A stretch of DNA of 37,330 nt, taken from contig JBEKCP010000021.1 in the NCBI GenBank assembly GCA_050014815.1, positions 1 through 37,330 on the forward strand, written 5' to 3'. Each line of letters opens with the position of its first letter. Positions within the stretch are counted from its first letter, which is position 1. This document shows positions 16,014 to 25,035 of this stretch, in pieces. The stretch comes from JBEKCP01 sp050014815. GTDB lineage: Bacteria; Planctomycetota; Planctomycetia; Pirellulales; Thermoguttaceae. Under the pieces are notes generated by a model. It ran no database searches and was not told the DNA's origin. It worked only from the letters and a program-made list of their open reading frames with translations. A program made the translations under genes and the position numbers.

Positions 16014-17627
16014 TCACGGCTGCTTCTCCTCGGCGACTTTCGCGATCCGGAAGTCATCGAAGTACGCCTTGCCGGGCCCCAGCGCGACGAAGTTCAGCGC
16101 CAGGATGCCGCCCCACGGCTCGGCCGTGAACTCCAGCGTCACCTTCTGCCACTCGCCCGGCTTCTTCACCGAGGGCGTGCGGGTCTTCCCGACCGTTTCC
16201 TCGTCGGCAAAGGTGCGGGGGTCCTTGATCAACAACTCGTTGGCGGCGATGACGAAGGCCTCAGTCTTCTCGCCTTCCACGCAGACCCAGCACTCCAGGC
16301 GGTATTTGTGGTTGGGATCGAAACAGACCGCCGGGTGCTCGCAGTGCAGGTTCACATTCTTCAGGTCTTCTCGCTGGATCCCCTGGACGACGATGGACTG
16401 CTTGCCGGAATGGGCCCGCTCCCGGGTCAGCTTGGGGCCGCGGTTACTGAAACTCATCGTGCGGAATGGCGTCGTGAACGGCAGCGGCTGGTCCTCGAAG
16501 TTCTCACCGTCGAGCCGGATCGCCAGGCACTTGTTGTCCTCGAAGAGCACCTTGGCATGGGCGCGGATGTAGTCCTGGATTTCCGGGGGCAGGCCCGTCA
16601 TGCGGTGCGAAAAGGTTGAGCAATGGTAGCCTTCCGCGTCGGGGCGGGGCGGCAAATCGGGACCGCCCGCGTGGAATTCGCTCCAGGCGGGGCAAACGGC
16701 GGCGCCGATGTCGTGCGACCCGACGACGACCATGGCCACGCCCCAATCCTCCCGTCCGCCCAGGTAGCCCACCAGTCCGTTGGGGCGGACCCGCGGATGG
16801 TGGCCGTGACGGATCGCCTCCACGCTGGGCCCATTCTCCCAGAACAGGGTGTACTGCTTGTCGGGCGCCCAGGCGGTTCCGTCCTTGCCTTGACGGTAGG
16901 ACGAGCCGTGGCTGAAGAAGCCCTGCGTGTAGGTTCCCTCGCCGGGCCAGGGGTTGACCACGCCCCAGCCCCAAAGGTCGCCGACGCCGGTGCTGGTGAT
17001 GGGCTTATGGTCCCCGTGCGGTTCCAAGGGCAGCGGTTTGATCCGCCACTGCCTGGTGCGCGTCAAGGAGTAGCCGAGTTGGGGGTGTACGCTGAGCGTG
17101 ACCGTGTTGACCTCGCGGCTGTCGCACTTGTGCTTTCCGTCCAGCCTGCAAATATCGGTGCGGACAAAGGTGATGTTCTTCCCGCCACCCTGAATCTCGG
17201 TCTTCGTTTCGTCATGGATCCCGCCAAAGCTGATACTTTCGCCGTAGTCCCTCGCATAGTTGCGGAAGTCCCCGGCATGAGCCCAGTCTTCGGGGTTGAT
17301 TCCGGCTACATGCTGCGGATGCATCGAAAATAGCCGGATGTCCCCGCCAAAAGGTTCATGGTCGTAGATGTAGCCGATCATGCGCTGGCCGTCGAAGACG
17401 GCTTGTTGCTCGCAGGATCGCGGGTACATCCGTTTCTCGGCCTTCTTGAAGACGGTCCAGTTGAATCGCACCTTCCTCACGCTGAAGTCCGGCTTGTAGT
17501 CCGCGAAGCGCGCCGGCGGCTTCACGTCACGCAGCAGAACGTCCACTTCGTCTTCGGCGCGTGCGGCCTCGCCGAAACCGAGACATCCAATTGCCACAAC
17601 CGCGCATAGAATACTTGATCTGTTCAT
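16014..17627 (-). CDS. Secreted protein of the same unrecognised family as the one at 11181-9478; CBM-like C-terminus
   Basis: The product is 537 aa. A strong AGGAGG lies six bases before the ATG, and a Sec signal (MNRSSILCAVVAIGCLGFGE) ends near AARA. The family N-terminus EVDVLLRDVKPPARFADYKP follows. A long middle section has many aromatic and His residues (HEPFGGDIRLFSMHPQHVAG, GHHPRVRPNGLVGYLGGRED). Toward the end, GENFEDQPLPF, AHSGKQSIVVQG, YRLECWVCVEGEKTEAFV and AYFDDFRIAK align with the other member and with CBM4/9-type sandwiches. Its signal peptide resembles that of the unrelated upstream gene (19532-17637). Sitting with a DUF5107 gene and near DUF4091 genes suggests glycan work. 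No known enzyme family was recognised. Confidence 0.8.
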   Translation of the reverse strand: MNRSSILCAVVAIGCLGFGEAARAEDEVDVLLRDVKPPARFADYKPDFSVRKVRFNWTVFKKAEKRMYPRSCEQQAVFDGQRMIGYIYDHEPFGGDIRLFSMHPQHVAGINPEDWAHAGDFRNYARDYGESISFGGIHDETKTEIQGGGKNITFVRTDICRLDGKHKCDSREVNTVTLSVHPQLGYSLTRTRQWRIKPLPLEPHGDHKPITSTGVGDLWGWGVVNPWPGEGTYTQGFFSHGSSYRQGKDGTAWAPDKQYTLFWENGPSVEAIRHGHHPRVRPNGLVGYLGGREDWGVAMVVVGSHDIGAAVCPAWSEFHAGGPDLPPRPDAEGYHCSTFSHRMTGLPPEIQDYIRAHAKVLFEDNKCLAIRLDGENFEDQPLPFTTPFRTMSFSNRGPKLTRERAHSGKQSIVVQGIQREDLKNVNLHCEHPAVCFDPNHKYRLECWVCVEGEKTEAFVIAANELLIKDPRTFADEETVGKTRTPSVKKPGEWQKVTLEFTAEPWGGILALNFVALGPGKAYFDDFRIAKVAEEKQP

Positions 17628-17636
17628 GGTTGCCTC

Positions 17637-19532
17637 CTATTGCTTTCCGGATTCCGCCTTCGGGAGATCTGGTTTGGTGCCGGGCGCTGTTGCCGGTTCT
17701 TTCCACTCCACGATCATGAAATACCCGTCGTTCTTGCCCTGTTGCTTGTCGAACAGCGCGTTCTTGACGACGGCAACACCCGGGTTGGGTTCATCCGTCC
17801 TGCCATAGGTCTTGTCTTCCAACACCTTGCACTTGTTCAGCGTCCCCCTGGACGTGCCCACGAGAAGGAATCGCGTCTTGGAGAGCGGAACGATCGCGCA
17901 GGGCACGACCCCGCGAATGGCCGTGCTGAAGACCGTCTCGAAATTGGGGCCGTACACGCGGAGCCAGGCCTCGGGGTTCTCCGCGGGAACGTGCTGTTGC
18001 CAGGCGTCGGCCGTCGCCTGCGAGGTCGCGTTGCAGCGTCCGACGACCAGCAGGCGTTTCTGCGGCAGGGGGGTCATGCCAACCGCCCAGAAACAGGGAG
18101 CCGTCCTCGCCCCCCCGTTCCTCTCCTTCGTCTTCTCATCCATGCGGGTAATGCTGCCGCTGAAATGAATGACGCCGGCGAATCCGCCGTCGGAGTAGCT
18201 GTTATACACAAGGTCGCCCCCATCGAGGGCGACGGACCCGATCCCCCTGTCCGCCACGGCGCCGCCCATGCGGTTATCGCCGCCGCTCATGGGGTCTGTC
18301 TCCACGATCTTTTCGATGAGGCTGCCGTCCGACGGATTCATCTTCCAGATGTACGGCGACCACCAGGATTCACGGCTCGTGGCAGATGCGGACCAACCGT
18401 AAAGATAGACCTTTTCCTCCCTGCCCAACAACATTCCCAGCGTTCGCGGATTGCTGTAATACGGATGCGGCCAGCCATTCTTGATTCGTTTCGCCGTCTC
18501 CAGGTCCGTGGCCGGGGTGCAGATCGGCTTCCAATAGGCCCGCTGCGCCAGATCGGGCGACAACCGGCTCAAATGGTCGCAGACATTGTAGAACCCCAGA
18601 CGTTTGAGCATCTCCGCGCGATACGCCGCCACCCGGGCGGCCGTGTCGGGCACAGGCTGATCGGGTTTCGCCGGCGCCGGATTGGGGTTTTCGGTCACCA
18701 GGCGCTCGGCGTTCTGGGCCGCAAATTGACGGTCTTCGTCCGTCAGCAAATGGAAATATCCGCCGTCGTGGCAAACGACGACGTCGCCGGAATGGAGCAA
18801 CGCCAGGTGCGTCGGTTGCCAGGAGTATTCGGTCGGGACCATCATGGGCAGCTTTTTCCCTGTCCGCCCGATCTGCCGGTCTTTTGCCCAGACCTGCTGC
18901 CAACCTTCCAGGTACGTGCCGCACTCGATCTTGCCCAGGTCGGCCGACAACCGGAGCACGCAGGGCGCGCCGTACCGCCCCAACTGACCGCTCTTCTGCT
19001 CGGGAATGGGATCGGGCTTGGCCGCATCTTCGCCCACGGCCTCGATCCATTTCCCTTCTTCCAGCAACTTGACCTCTTTGCGCAGCGGATAGTCTCGCAT
19101 GAGGCCGGGGACCGGCTTCAGCAGCGGTTCCAGGGCGTCCGTGGCATAGCCGGCAATGTAAACGCCCTGGGTGTTCGCCTGCACCGTCGTGAGCGACAGG
19201 ATTCCCTTGCCGAACTCGGCGTAGGCCAGGACCTTGCTTCCGTCCGCGCTGAGATGCGCCACGAACCCATGACCGCAGCGGGACGTTGCCGAGTCGCCAC
19301 CCAGCCGCGCCGGCTTCACGCCGCCGGGAAGGTCCGCCATGGAAACGCCGGTATTGCCGACGATGTAGAACGATCCATCCGGCGCGGGACATCCGCCCTG
19401 AATGTCGTCGTCCCCGGCCGTGCCGAAGAATGATGCCTGCACCAGTTCAAGTGGCGCGTCGGCACGTCCCTCGCCGGCAAGGCCAAAGTACCCGACGGCG
19501 ACCACCACGCACAGAATTCTCAGTTGGTTCAT
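17637..19532 (-). CDS. Secreted SBBP-like beta-propeller protein
   Basis: The product is 631 aa. The ATG at 19532 follows AAAGGAGGAAC and opens a Sec signal (MNQLRILCVVVAVGYFGLAG); the frame is open far upstream but has no matching start. The mature N-terminus has the SBBP signature: VQASFFGTAGDDDIQGGCPA, then DGSFYIVGNTG, the pattern of F-GG-GDD-G with DG-FYI-G-T. Further blades read VAHLSADGSKVLAYAEFGKG, GVYIAGYATD, LLVVGRCNATSQ and FLLVGTSRGTLN. No catalytic motif is evident. The gene ends nine bases before the next start (17627), so the two are probably co-translated. The signal peptide matches that of the 17627 gene at many positions, although the mature proteins are unrelated. Confidence 0.8.
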   Translation of the reverse strand: MNQLRILCVVVAVGYFGLAGEGRADAPLELVQASFFGTAGDDDIQGGCPAPDGSFYIVGNTGVSMADLPGGVKPARLGGDSATSRCGHGFVAHLSADGSKVLAYAEFGKGILSLTTVQANTQGVYIAGYATDALEPLLKPVPGLMRDYPLRKEVKLLEEGKWIEAVGEDAAKPDPIPEQKSGQLGRYGAPCVLRLSADLGKIECGTYLEGWQQVWAKDRQIGRTGKKLPMMVPTEYSWQPTHLALLHSGDVVVCHDGGYFHLLTDEDRQFAAQNAERLVTENPNPAPAKPDQPVPDTAARVAAYRAEMLKRLGFYNVCDHLSRLSPDLAQRAYWKPICTPATDLETAKRIKNGWPHPYYSNPRTLGMLLGREEKVYLYGWSASATSRESWWSPYIWKMNPSDGSLIEKIVETDPMSGGDNRMGGAVADRGIGSVALDGGDLVYNSYSDGGFAGVIHFSGSITRMDEKTKERNGGARTAPCFWAVGMTPLPQKRLLVVGRCNATSQATADAWQQHVPAENPEAWLRVYGPNFETVFSTAIRGVVPCAIVPLSKTRFLLVGTSRGTLNKCKVLEDKTYGRTDEPNPGVAVVKNALFDKQQGKNDGYFMIVEWKEPATAPGTKPDLPKAESGKQ

Positions 19533-19578
19533 TCTTGTTCCTCCTTTTTCGATTGGTTCACGGCTGTTCCTTCCTATC

Positions 19579-21414
19579 CTATTGTTTTTCGATCTCCGCG
19601 ATTGCTTCCAACGATTTCGTCGACAGGGTCGAGTCCATCTCGGAGAATTGGCTTCTCTGGGCGTTGCGGCGAAGATCGGGCAGCGCGGGAGCGGCCGCCT
19701 TGCCCATGCGGCCAAGCGCCGCCGCCGCCCGGAAGTTCGCCGGCTGCCCGGCATAGTCCATGGTTCGCACCAACTCGGCAGTGGCGGCGGCGCCGAGCTT
19801 GACCAGTTCATCCACGGCGGCCCACCCTGCTTTCGCGTCCTTGGTCTTGAGGTCTGCGAGCAACCGATCGAGGTCCGCCGGTTTGGACGTTGCGATCGTA
19901 CCATACAGTTTCGCCAACGCGGTCCGATGGGACGCGGCGCCGTCCTGCAACCGCGCCTTGATCGCCGCCGGACTGAAACCCGCGGGAATGCCGGCGATCC
20001 ATGCCTGTATGCCGCGGACCGGCAATTCCGGCATCTGTTGGTCGCCGGGCCGAAGCGCCACGAGTTGCTGGGCATAGTGCGATCGCAGGAAATCCCGGGA
20101 TTCGGCGGACAGACCTGTTTTCGCAATCGACTCCTCGACCGGCCGGTACAAATCGTCGTATGCATAGCACGCGCATTGAATCGCCTTCCGACAGACGCTC
20201 TCGTCCACCGCCTTGCCCTCCTTGTCCTTCTGCAATCGACCGGCGACGGTTTCCGCCAGACAGCGGACAACCTCGGCGCTGAGCCGGTTTCCCGTCTTCT
20301 TGGCGAGCCATTCCCGGAGAGTCGCGGCATACTCGGCGGCCGTGTCGCCCTGGAACGCGATATCCATCTTCTCGCCCAGCGGCCATAACTCCTCGAACAA
20401 ACCCACGGGCCGGAAAAGGGTGTGCTCCTGGCCCGGCCGGATTCCATCCTTGTGATACCGGCACACCGCCAAGGCCATCTCCTTGTCGAAGTGCCAGAAG
20501 GCCCGCGTCTTGTCGCCTTTGTAATCGGCGTAAGCTGCCGGCTCGTGTTTGGGATACTTCACGTCGCGGTCGGTCAGCCACCCGTCCTCGGCCTTGATCT
20601 GGACGCACTTGGCGGGAGTTGAGCCATCCCGCTTCTCCTTGGGCAAACGGTACTGTGCGGCTTTCCGCAGGAACCATGCCGCCAACTCCATGTTCCAGGC
20701 AGTATGTCCCTTGGACGGAATCACTACCAGACACATGAGATTGTCGGGGTCGTCTTTCCGGCGTTCGAGCATGGTGTCGCCCATCAGGTACCACTGGGTC
20801 TCCAACCCGAGGTGCGGGCGGATGCCGCCATCCGGGCCGCACGACTCGAACTGGCCGTTCGCGGCCATGAACGGCACGCCGCTCAGCGTCTTGCGCTGGT
20901 CATTCATCGCGTGGTGCAGATTGCCTCCGGCGACGTGCAGAATGCCGAACACGCGGTCCGGCGCGCCGTAGCCCACGTTGCGCGCCCAGAGCACGCTCGC
21001 AGAGAGGCCGCCGGTGAACACGGCGGCGCCCCGGATCTCGGGATGTTTCGATGCCGCCGCCCACTGATCGAAGATCTTGTCCAACCGTTCCATCGTTTCC
21101 TTGCCCGACGTTGCAAAGGCCCCGGCCGTGAGCATGGTTCCCAGCCCCTCCTCCGCGGCCACCCGCCGGAACCGCGGATCGACGGCGAGTTGCCTGATCA
21201 TGGGGTGCGCCACCACGACGCCGCGGACGCAGGAACAATCCTTCGGCAGCCAACAGTCGGCCTTCGCCGGTGGTCGCGGTTGACCGCGATTGTCCGGTTC
21301 CTGCGGCAACGAGAACGTGAAGTCCACGCCCTCCTGGGCATGGACGGCGGAACCCAGCGCCACCGTCTGTAGGAATACCGACACAATAACGCTAACGAAA
21401 CGACATTTCTTCAT
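19579..21414 (-). CDS. Secreted alpha/beta-hydrolase-like protein with C-terminal HEAT-like helices
   Basis: The product is 611 aa with a Sec signal (MKKCRFVSVIVSVFLQTVAL). The RBS is weak, with GGAG about 13 bases upstream. Residues about 55-250 look like an alpha/beta hydrolase of the secreted dienelactone or PHB-depolymerase type: CVRGVVVAHPMIRQL, then IRGAAVFTGGLSASVLWARN with a GLSAS elbow, then APDRVFGILHVAGGN, and late in the domain VIPSKGHTAWNMELAAWFL, where the His could complete a triad. The C-terminal 120 residues (AGWAAVDELVKLGAAATAEL, NFRAAAALGRMGKAAAPALP) are HEAT-type helical repeats. The 423-aa protein at 9411-8140 is related in the first half. Hydrolase activity is plausible but unproven. 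Confidence 0.75.
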   Translation of the reverse strand: MKKCRFVSVIVSVFLQTVALGSAVHAQEGVDFTFSLPQEPDNRGQPRPPAKADCWLPKDCSCVRGVVVAHPMIRQLAVDPRFRRVAAEEGLGTMLTAGAFATSGKETMERLDKIFDQWAAASKHPEIRGAAVFTGGLSASVLWARNVGYGAPDRVFGILHVAGGNLHHAMNDQRKTLSGVPFMAANGQFESCGPDGGIRPHLGLETQWYLMGDTMLERRKDDPDNLMCLVVIPSKGHTAWNMELAAWFLRKAAQYRLPKEKRDGSTPAKCVQIKAEDGWLTDRDVKYPKHEPAAYADYKGDKTRAFWHFDKEMALAVCRYHKDGIRPGQEHTLFRPVGLFEELWPLGEKMDIAFQGDTAAEYAATLREWLAKKTGNRLSAEVVRCLAETVAGRLQKDKEGKAVDESVCRKAIQCACYAYDDLYRPVEESIAKTGLSAESRDFLRSHYAQQLVALRPGDQQMPELPVRGIQAWIAGIPAGFSPAAIKARLQDGAASHRTALAKLYGTIATSKPADLDRLLADLKTKDAKAGWAAVDELVKLGAAATAELVRTMDYAGQPANFRAAAALGRMGKAAAPALPDLRRNAQRSQFSEMDSTLSTKSLEAIAEIEKQ

Positions 21415-21441
21415 CGCTAGGATGCTCCAGGGTAAATAGGT

Positions 21442-22647
21442 TCAGTTGCCTTGGCCTTTTCTTGCTTGTTCCGGGTTGCCGAGAATCCGGTCGATGCGCC
21501 CGCGCAGCTCGCGGTCGGTGGTTATCCGCAGAACCTTCTCCAACGCCTCGCGCGCGGCTTGGGGATGGGATTTCCATAGCCCCCGCGCCAACTCGACCAC
21601 GGCCTTGATCGCCTCGCCGCGCAACTCCGGATCGGCGGTGGAAGAGAGGGCGGTTGCCAGGGCCTCGGGAGTGCGCACGGCAGCAAGGCGCGAGAGAACC
21701 AACCGCTTGTCGTCCGCTTGCCGCGCGAGCGTCATGGTCTGTTGCAACAGCAAAGTCCTCTCTTGCGGTGTCCGATCGTCGGCACGCGGAATCACCCGCG
21801 CCAGCGCCCGCACGGCCCAACTGCGATGCTGTGGCTTCGACCCGTCTTTGGCAATGGCGAACAGTTCCGTGGCCACGTCGGCGTCGGGCCAGTTGCACAG
21901 CGCCCGAATCGCCGCCTCGGCGACTTCCGCGTGCGCGTCGCTTCGGGCTGCGCGGACGACGCCCAGGGCGTCTCGCCCTCCGACGCGCCCCAAGACGGGC
22001 AAGAGGGCGCAGCGCTGGGGGACATCCGCGCCGACCAGTGCCGCCAACAGCGGATCGGCTTGACGTTGATGATCGGTAATCCTCCGGCAGGCCGCGCACA
22101 TCGCCAACTCGGCCGACTCCCGCTCCTCGCCAGGCGTCGATTTAACGAGCAATGCGATCAGCGCGGGCACGGACTCTGTATCTGCCAAGACCTGCAAAGC
22201 CTTGAAGGCTTCGAGGCGAACCTCGGCGTCTTCGTCTTCCGCCCGTTGGAGTACGGCGGGCAGGGCATCGCGCGGGCGGCGTTCGGCCAGGCAGCGAATC
22301 AACGTCGCGCGGGTTCTCGGCTTTGCCGTTTTCAACTGGGCAAGAAGCGCGGCGTCGATCTGCGGCCGCCGCATGGCGACCAGACTCTCGAAGGCGGCCT
22401 CGCGCAAAGCATCACTGCCGCCCGTCGTGGCCAGTTCGGCAAGCCGCGGCACGTCACCGGCAGTTCCGATCCGCCCGAGCACGTGAATCGCGGCAACGCG
22501 AACAACCTCGTCGGGGCCGTTAAGCGATTCCAGCGCCGCAGTGCGGACGAGAGACCCGGGCGGGTCCACAGCAGCATACAGGCTTGGCAATGCGCCAGGC
22601 CATGCCAAGGCCAAGGCCGCCACAACCAACTTTGTGCCATGGTGCAT
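21442..22647 (-). CDS. Exported HEAT-repeat protein
   Basis: The product is 401 aa. The ATG at 22647 (MHHGTKLVVAALALAWPGAL) is chosen because AAAGGGAG lies six bases upstream and a Sec signal follows. The rest is a near-continuous HEAT/PBS-lyase-type solenoid: VVRVAAIHVLGRIGTAGDVP, SDALREAAFESLVAMRRPQI, AEVRLEAFKALQVLADTESV, AEVAEAAIRALCNWPDADVA, DPELRGEAIKAVVELARGLW. It has no enzymatic signature. It follows the other HEAT gene by 13 bp and precedes the hydrolase/HEAT gene by 27 bp, so three consecutive products carry this fold. A scaffold role is the family norm; partners are unknown. Confidence 0.85.
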   Translation of the reverse strand: MHHGTKLVVAALALAWPGALPSLYAAVDPPGSLVRTAALESLNGPDEVVRVAAIHVLGRIGTAGDVPRLAELATTGGSDALREAAFESLVAMRRPQIDAALLAQLKTAKPRTRATLIRCLAERRPRDALPAVLQRAEDEDAEVRLEAFKALQVLADTESVPALIALLVKSTPGEERESAELAMCAACRRITDHQRQADPLLAALVGADVPQRCALLPVLGRVGGRDALGVVRAARSDAHAEVAEAAIRALCNWPDADVATELFAIAKDGSKPQHRSWAVRALARVIPRADDRTPQERTLLLQQTMTLARQADDKRLVLSRLAAVRTPEALATALSSTADPELRGEAIKAVVELARGLWKSHPQAAREALEKVLRITTDRELRGRIDRILGNPEQARKGQGN

Positions 22648-22660
22648 AGGTGCTCCCTTT

Positions 22661-23656
22661 CTACTTGTTTTGGCCCTCATCGCGATCGGCCAGGGCCTCC
22701 AACAGAAACGCCTGCGCCGGCGCCGGCAGTTGCGGCATGACCGCCAGCAACTTTTTTGCAGTATCCTTGCCCGGCAAGTCCACCGTGAGCCGGGCGGCGG
22801 CGGCCTGTACTCGCACGTCGCCGCTCTTCATGGCTTCGACCAACAGCGGCAATGCTTCGTCCGCGCCCAACAGCACAAGACCGCGCACGGCGGCCATGCG
22901 GACATACGACGGTTTGGCCACAGCCAGCACATCTTTATAGATGGCATGGGCGGCGTCCTTTTGCCATTCGCCGCGCAGCAGGTCGGCTGCGAGCAGGCGG
23001 GCCTGGACGATCTCCAGCGCCAGTTTGGGCGATGCCGTGGTCTGCGCCGCGCGCAGGGCGTTGGCCGCGGCGTCCGTGCCGATGTGGCCCAACGCCATCG
23101 CAGCCGCGGCAGCCACGCCTTCGCCGGCGTCGCCGGTGAGCTTTGCCAAGACCTCGACCGCCGCTGTTTCCCGGCGGCCGCCCAACGCATTCACCAACGC
23201 TACGCGCCACTCCGGTCCTTCCGCCTGCTTCAAAGCGGCCAGCAACGCTTCGCAAGCCGCGGGCGAATGGTTGGTTGTCAGCGCCGCCAGCGCATATTGG
23301 CGAAGGACTTGGTCTTCCTGTTTCAACAGTCCGGCAAGCGGCGGGACCGACTCCTCGCCTCCCACCACGGTCAACTGGCGCAGCAGGAAGACGCGGTCAT
23401 TCAGCCGGTCCTTCTTGTCGAAATAGGCAAGCATCGCCCGCAACAGCGGGCCGCGTTGCGCCTCGGCGCCGGGAGCGGCGGCACGCAGGATGATCGGCTC
23501 CAACGAAGCTGGTGCGGAAGCGATCAATGCTTCCAGTGCCTGGGCATAGGCCGATTCCCACTCCTTGTCGGTGCGTGGTGCGGCTGGGGCCGCGCCGGTC
23601 AACTCCCGGATCACTTGCTCGGCGACCGGGTTCTGGGCCTTTGCCGCTGCTTGCAC
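22661..23656 (-). CDS. HEAT-repeat protein with a GTG start and no export signal
   Basis: The product is 331 aa. A perfect AAGGAGG sits six bases upstream of GTG at 23656, giving MQAAAKAQNPVAEQVIRELT. A TTG seven codons upstream would place the SD inside the reading frame as Arg codons, so GTG is preferred. HEAT units fill the protein: ESVPPLAGLLKQEDQVLRQY, GPEWRVALVNALGGRRETAA, GVAAAAAMALGHIGTDAAAN, YVRMAAVRGLVLLGADEALP, DVRVQAAAARLTVDLPGKDT. Unlike nearly all neighbours it has no Sec or Tat signal, so it is either cytoplasmic or a gene that lost its 5' part. It begins 27 bp after the oxidoreductase gene and ends 13 bp before the next HEAT gene. Confidence 0.83.
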   Translation of the reverse strand: MQAAAKAQNPVAEQVIRELTGAAPAAPRTDKEWESAYAQALEALIASAPASLEPIILRAAAPGAEAQRGPLLRAMLAYFDKKDRLNDRVFLLRQLTVVGGEESVPPLAGLLKQEDQVLRQYALAALTTNHSPAACEALLAALKQAEGPEWRVALVNALGGRRETAAVEVLAKLTGDAGEGVAAAAAMALGHIGTDAAANALRAAQTTASPKLALEIVQARLLAADLLRGEWQKDAAHAIYKDVLAVAKPSYVRMAAVRGLVLLGADEALPLLVEAMKSGDVRVQAAAARLTVDLPGKDTAKKLLAVMPQLPAPAQAFLLEALADRDEGQNK

Positions 23657-23683
23657 GGGGAACCTCCTTCGATTCAAGACGTT

Positions 23684-25012
23684 TCAGTAGATCTTCCACG
23701 GTGCCCGCTTGGGCGTGTCCAACAGGCGATTGGCCTCTTCGTCGCCGGGGAACTCGCCGTTGACCGGATCGTACTTCAACGGCCGCTGCAGCCGGTCCGC
23801 GATGGCGATCAAGAGGCACAGCGAGCCGGAGCGATAGCCGACCTCCTCGTTGCTCTTCCGCGTGCGGATGCACTCCAGCCAATTGTCGAAGTGGTCCTTG
23901 GTGTCGGGATTTCTGCCCCAGCCGGCCCCGCTGGCCGGCCGGTAGAGGCGGACGTCGCCAGGCCCCAGGGGCGTGTCGTCGTACTTCTCCACGATCTTGG
24001 ACCCGCCGAAAATGTGCTTGCAGCCATCGGTGCCGTGGACCAGGCAAAGCTGCGATTCGTTGGGCGTGCGGGGGCAGTGGATCGCCGTGCCGTCGGCATA
24101 TTTGAGCACCAGCGGCATCTCGCCGACCGGCGGGAGGATCTCCACGGGGCCTTCCGCATCCTTGTCCAAGACCCATTGCGCCATGTCGAGCACGTGCGAG
24201 CCCCAGTTGCCGATCGCGCGCAGGCCGAAGTCGCGCCACTGCTGCCAGCCGCGGATTTCGCGCCCGGGATACGGCCGCCACGGCGCCGGCCCCAGCCACA
24301 TGTCCCAATCGAAGGTCTCGCGGTCGGGCAGCGGGGCCTTCTGGCTGTAGTCAGGGAAATCGGGGTCGGGTCCCGGTCCCACCGAGACCACGGCGTGGGT
24401 AGGCTTGCCGATCCGGCCGCTACGGACCAATTCCCAGGAGTCGCGCAGGCGCTGCTCGTTGGTGCTCCGGCGCTGGGTGCCGTGCTGGAAGACCCGCCCG
24501 TAGCGGCGGACCGCCTCGACCATCGCCTGCCCTTCCTTGATCGAAAGCGCGAAAGGTTTCTCGGCGAAGATGTCTTTGCCGGCCTTGGCGGCCATGACGC
24601 ACATGATGGGGCGCCAGTGCTCGGGCGCGGAGATGACGACGGCGTCGATGTCGTCGCGCGCCAGCACGTCGCGGAAGTCGATGTAGGTCCGGCACGCCCG
24701 GTACGTTCCGCCGGCTTTGCGCGAGGCGAGCGCTTCTTCAATGGCGGCCCTGATCTTTTCCCGTATCGCCAGTCGCACGTCGCACACCGCCAACGGTGCC
24801 ACGCCGTCCAGTCTGGACAATTCCTTGACCAACCATCCGCCCCGTCCGCCCGGGCCGATGAAGGCCACGCCGATCCGCTCGCTGGGCGGCAACTGGTCTA
24901 CATTGCCCAGGGCAGACGAGGATATGAGGTAAGGGAAACCGACGGCCCCCGCCGCGGCTACCGCCGCGCCCTTGAGCATATCGCGGCGTTTCCATGATCT
25001 GCGGTTCAGCAT
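23684..25012 (-). CDS. Tat-exported Gfo/Idh/MocA family oxidoreductase
   Basis: The product is 442 aa. The ATG at 25012 follows GGAGGACC. A twin-arginine signal is visible (KRRDMLKGAAVAAAGAVGFP, residues 8-27). The Rossmann motif is IGVAFIGPGGRGG (residues 47-59), and the family EKP motif, with the conserved lysine, is at 151-153 (IFAEKPFALS). WDMWLGPAPWRPYPGRE and the C-terminal DEEANRLLDTPKRAPWKIY closely resemble the right-edge gene (DLWLGPCPWRPYNSR, DDEANRLLSRSKRSPWEL). The family oxidises or reduces sugars and related cyclic polyols with NAD(P); Tat export fits folding with cofactor before secretion. It lies 23 bp after a ThuA-like gene, the partner seen in 3-keto-sugar pathways. Confidence 0.92.
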   Translation of the reverse strand: MLNRRSWKRRDMLKGAAVAAAGAVGFPYLISSSALGNVDQLPPSERIGVAFIGPGGRGGWLVKELSRLDGVAPLAVCDVRLAIREKIRAAIEEALASRKAGGTYRACRTYIDFRDVLARDDIDAVVISAPEHWRPIMCVMAAKAGKDIFAEKPFALSIKEGQAMVEAVRRYGRVFQHGTQRRSTNEQRLRDSWELVRSGRIGKPTHAVVSVGPGPDPDFPDYSQKAPLPDRETFDWDMWLGPAPWRPYPGREIRGWQQWRDFGLRAIGNWGSHVLDMAQWVLDKDAEGPVEILPPVGEMPLVLKYADGTAIHCPRTPNESQLCLVHGTDGCKHIFGGSKIVEKYDDTPLGPGDVRLYRPASGAGWGRNPDTKDHFDNWLECIRTRKSNEEVGYRSGSLCLLIAIADRLQRPLKYDPVNGEFPGDEEANRLLDTPKRAPWKIY

Positions 25013-25035
25013 GATTGGTCCTCCGATGGATGGGG

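Noticed and set aside
13932..16619. Plus-strand open frame of 895 codons
   Set aside because: It is antisense to the DUF5107-TPR gene and part of the next gene, with Arg-rich composition and no recognisable domain.
22541..24997. Plus-strand open frame of 818 codons
   Set aside because: It is antisense to a HEAT gene and a clear Gfo/Idh/MocA gene; no domain is visible.
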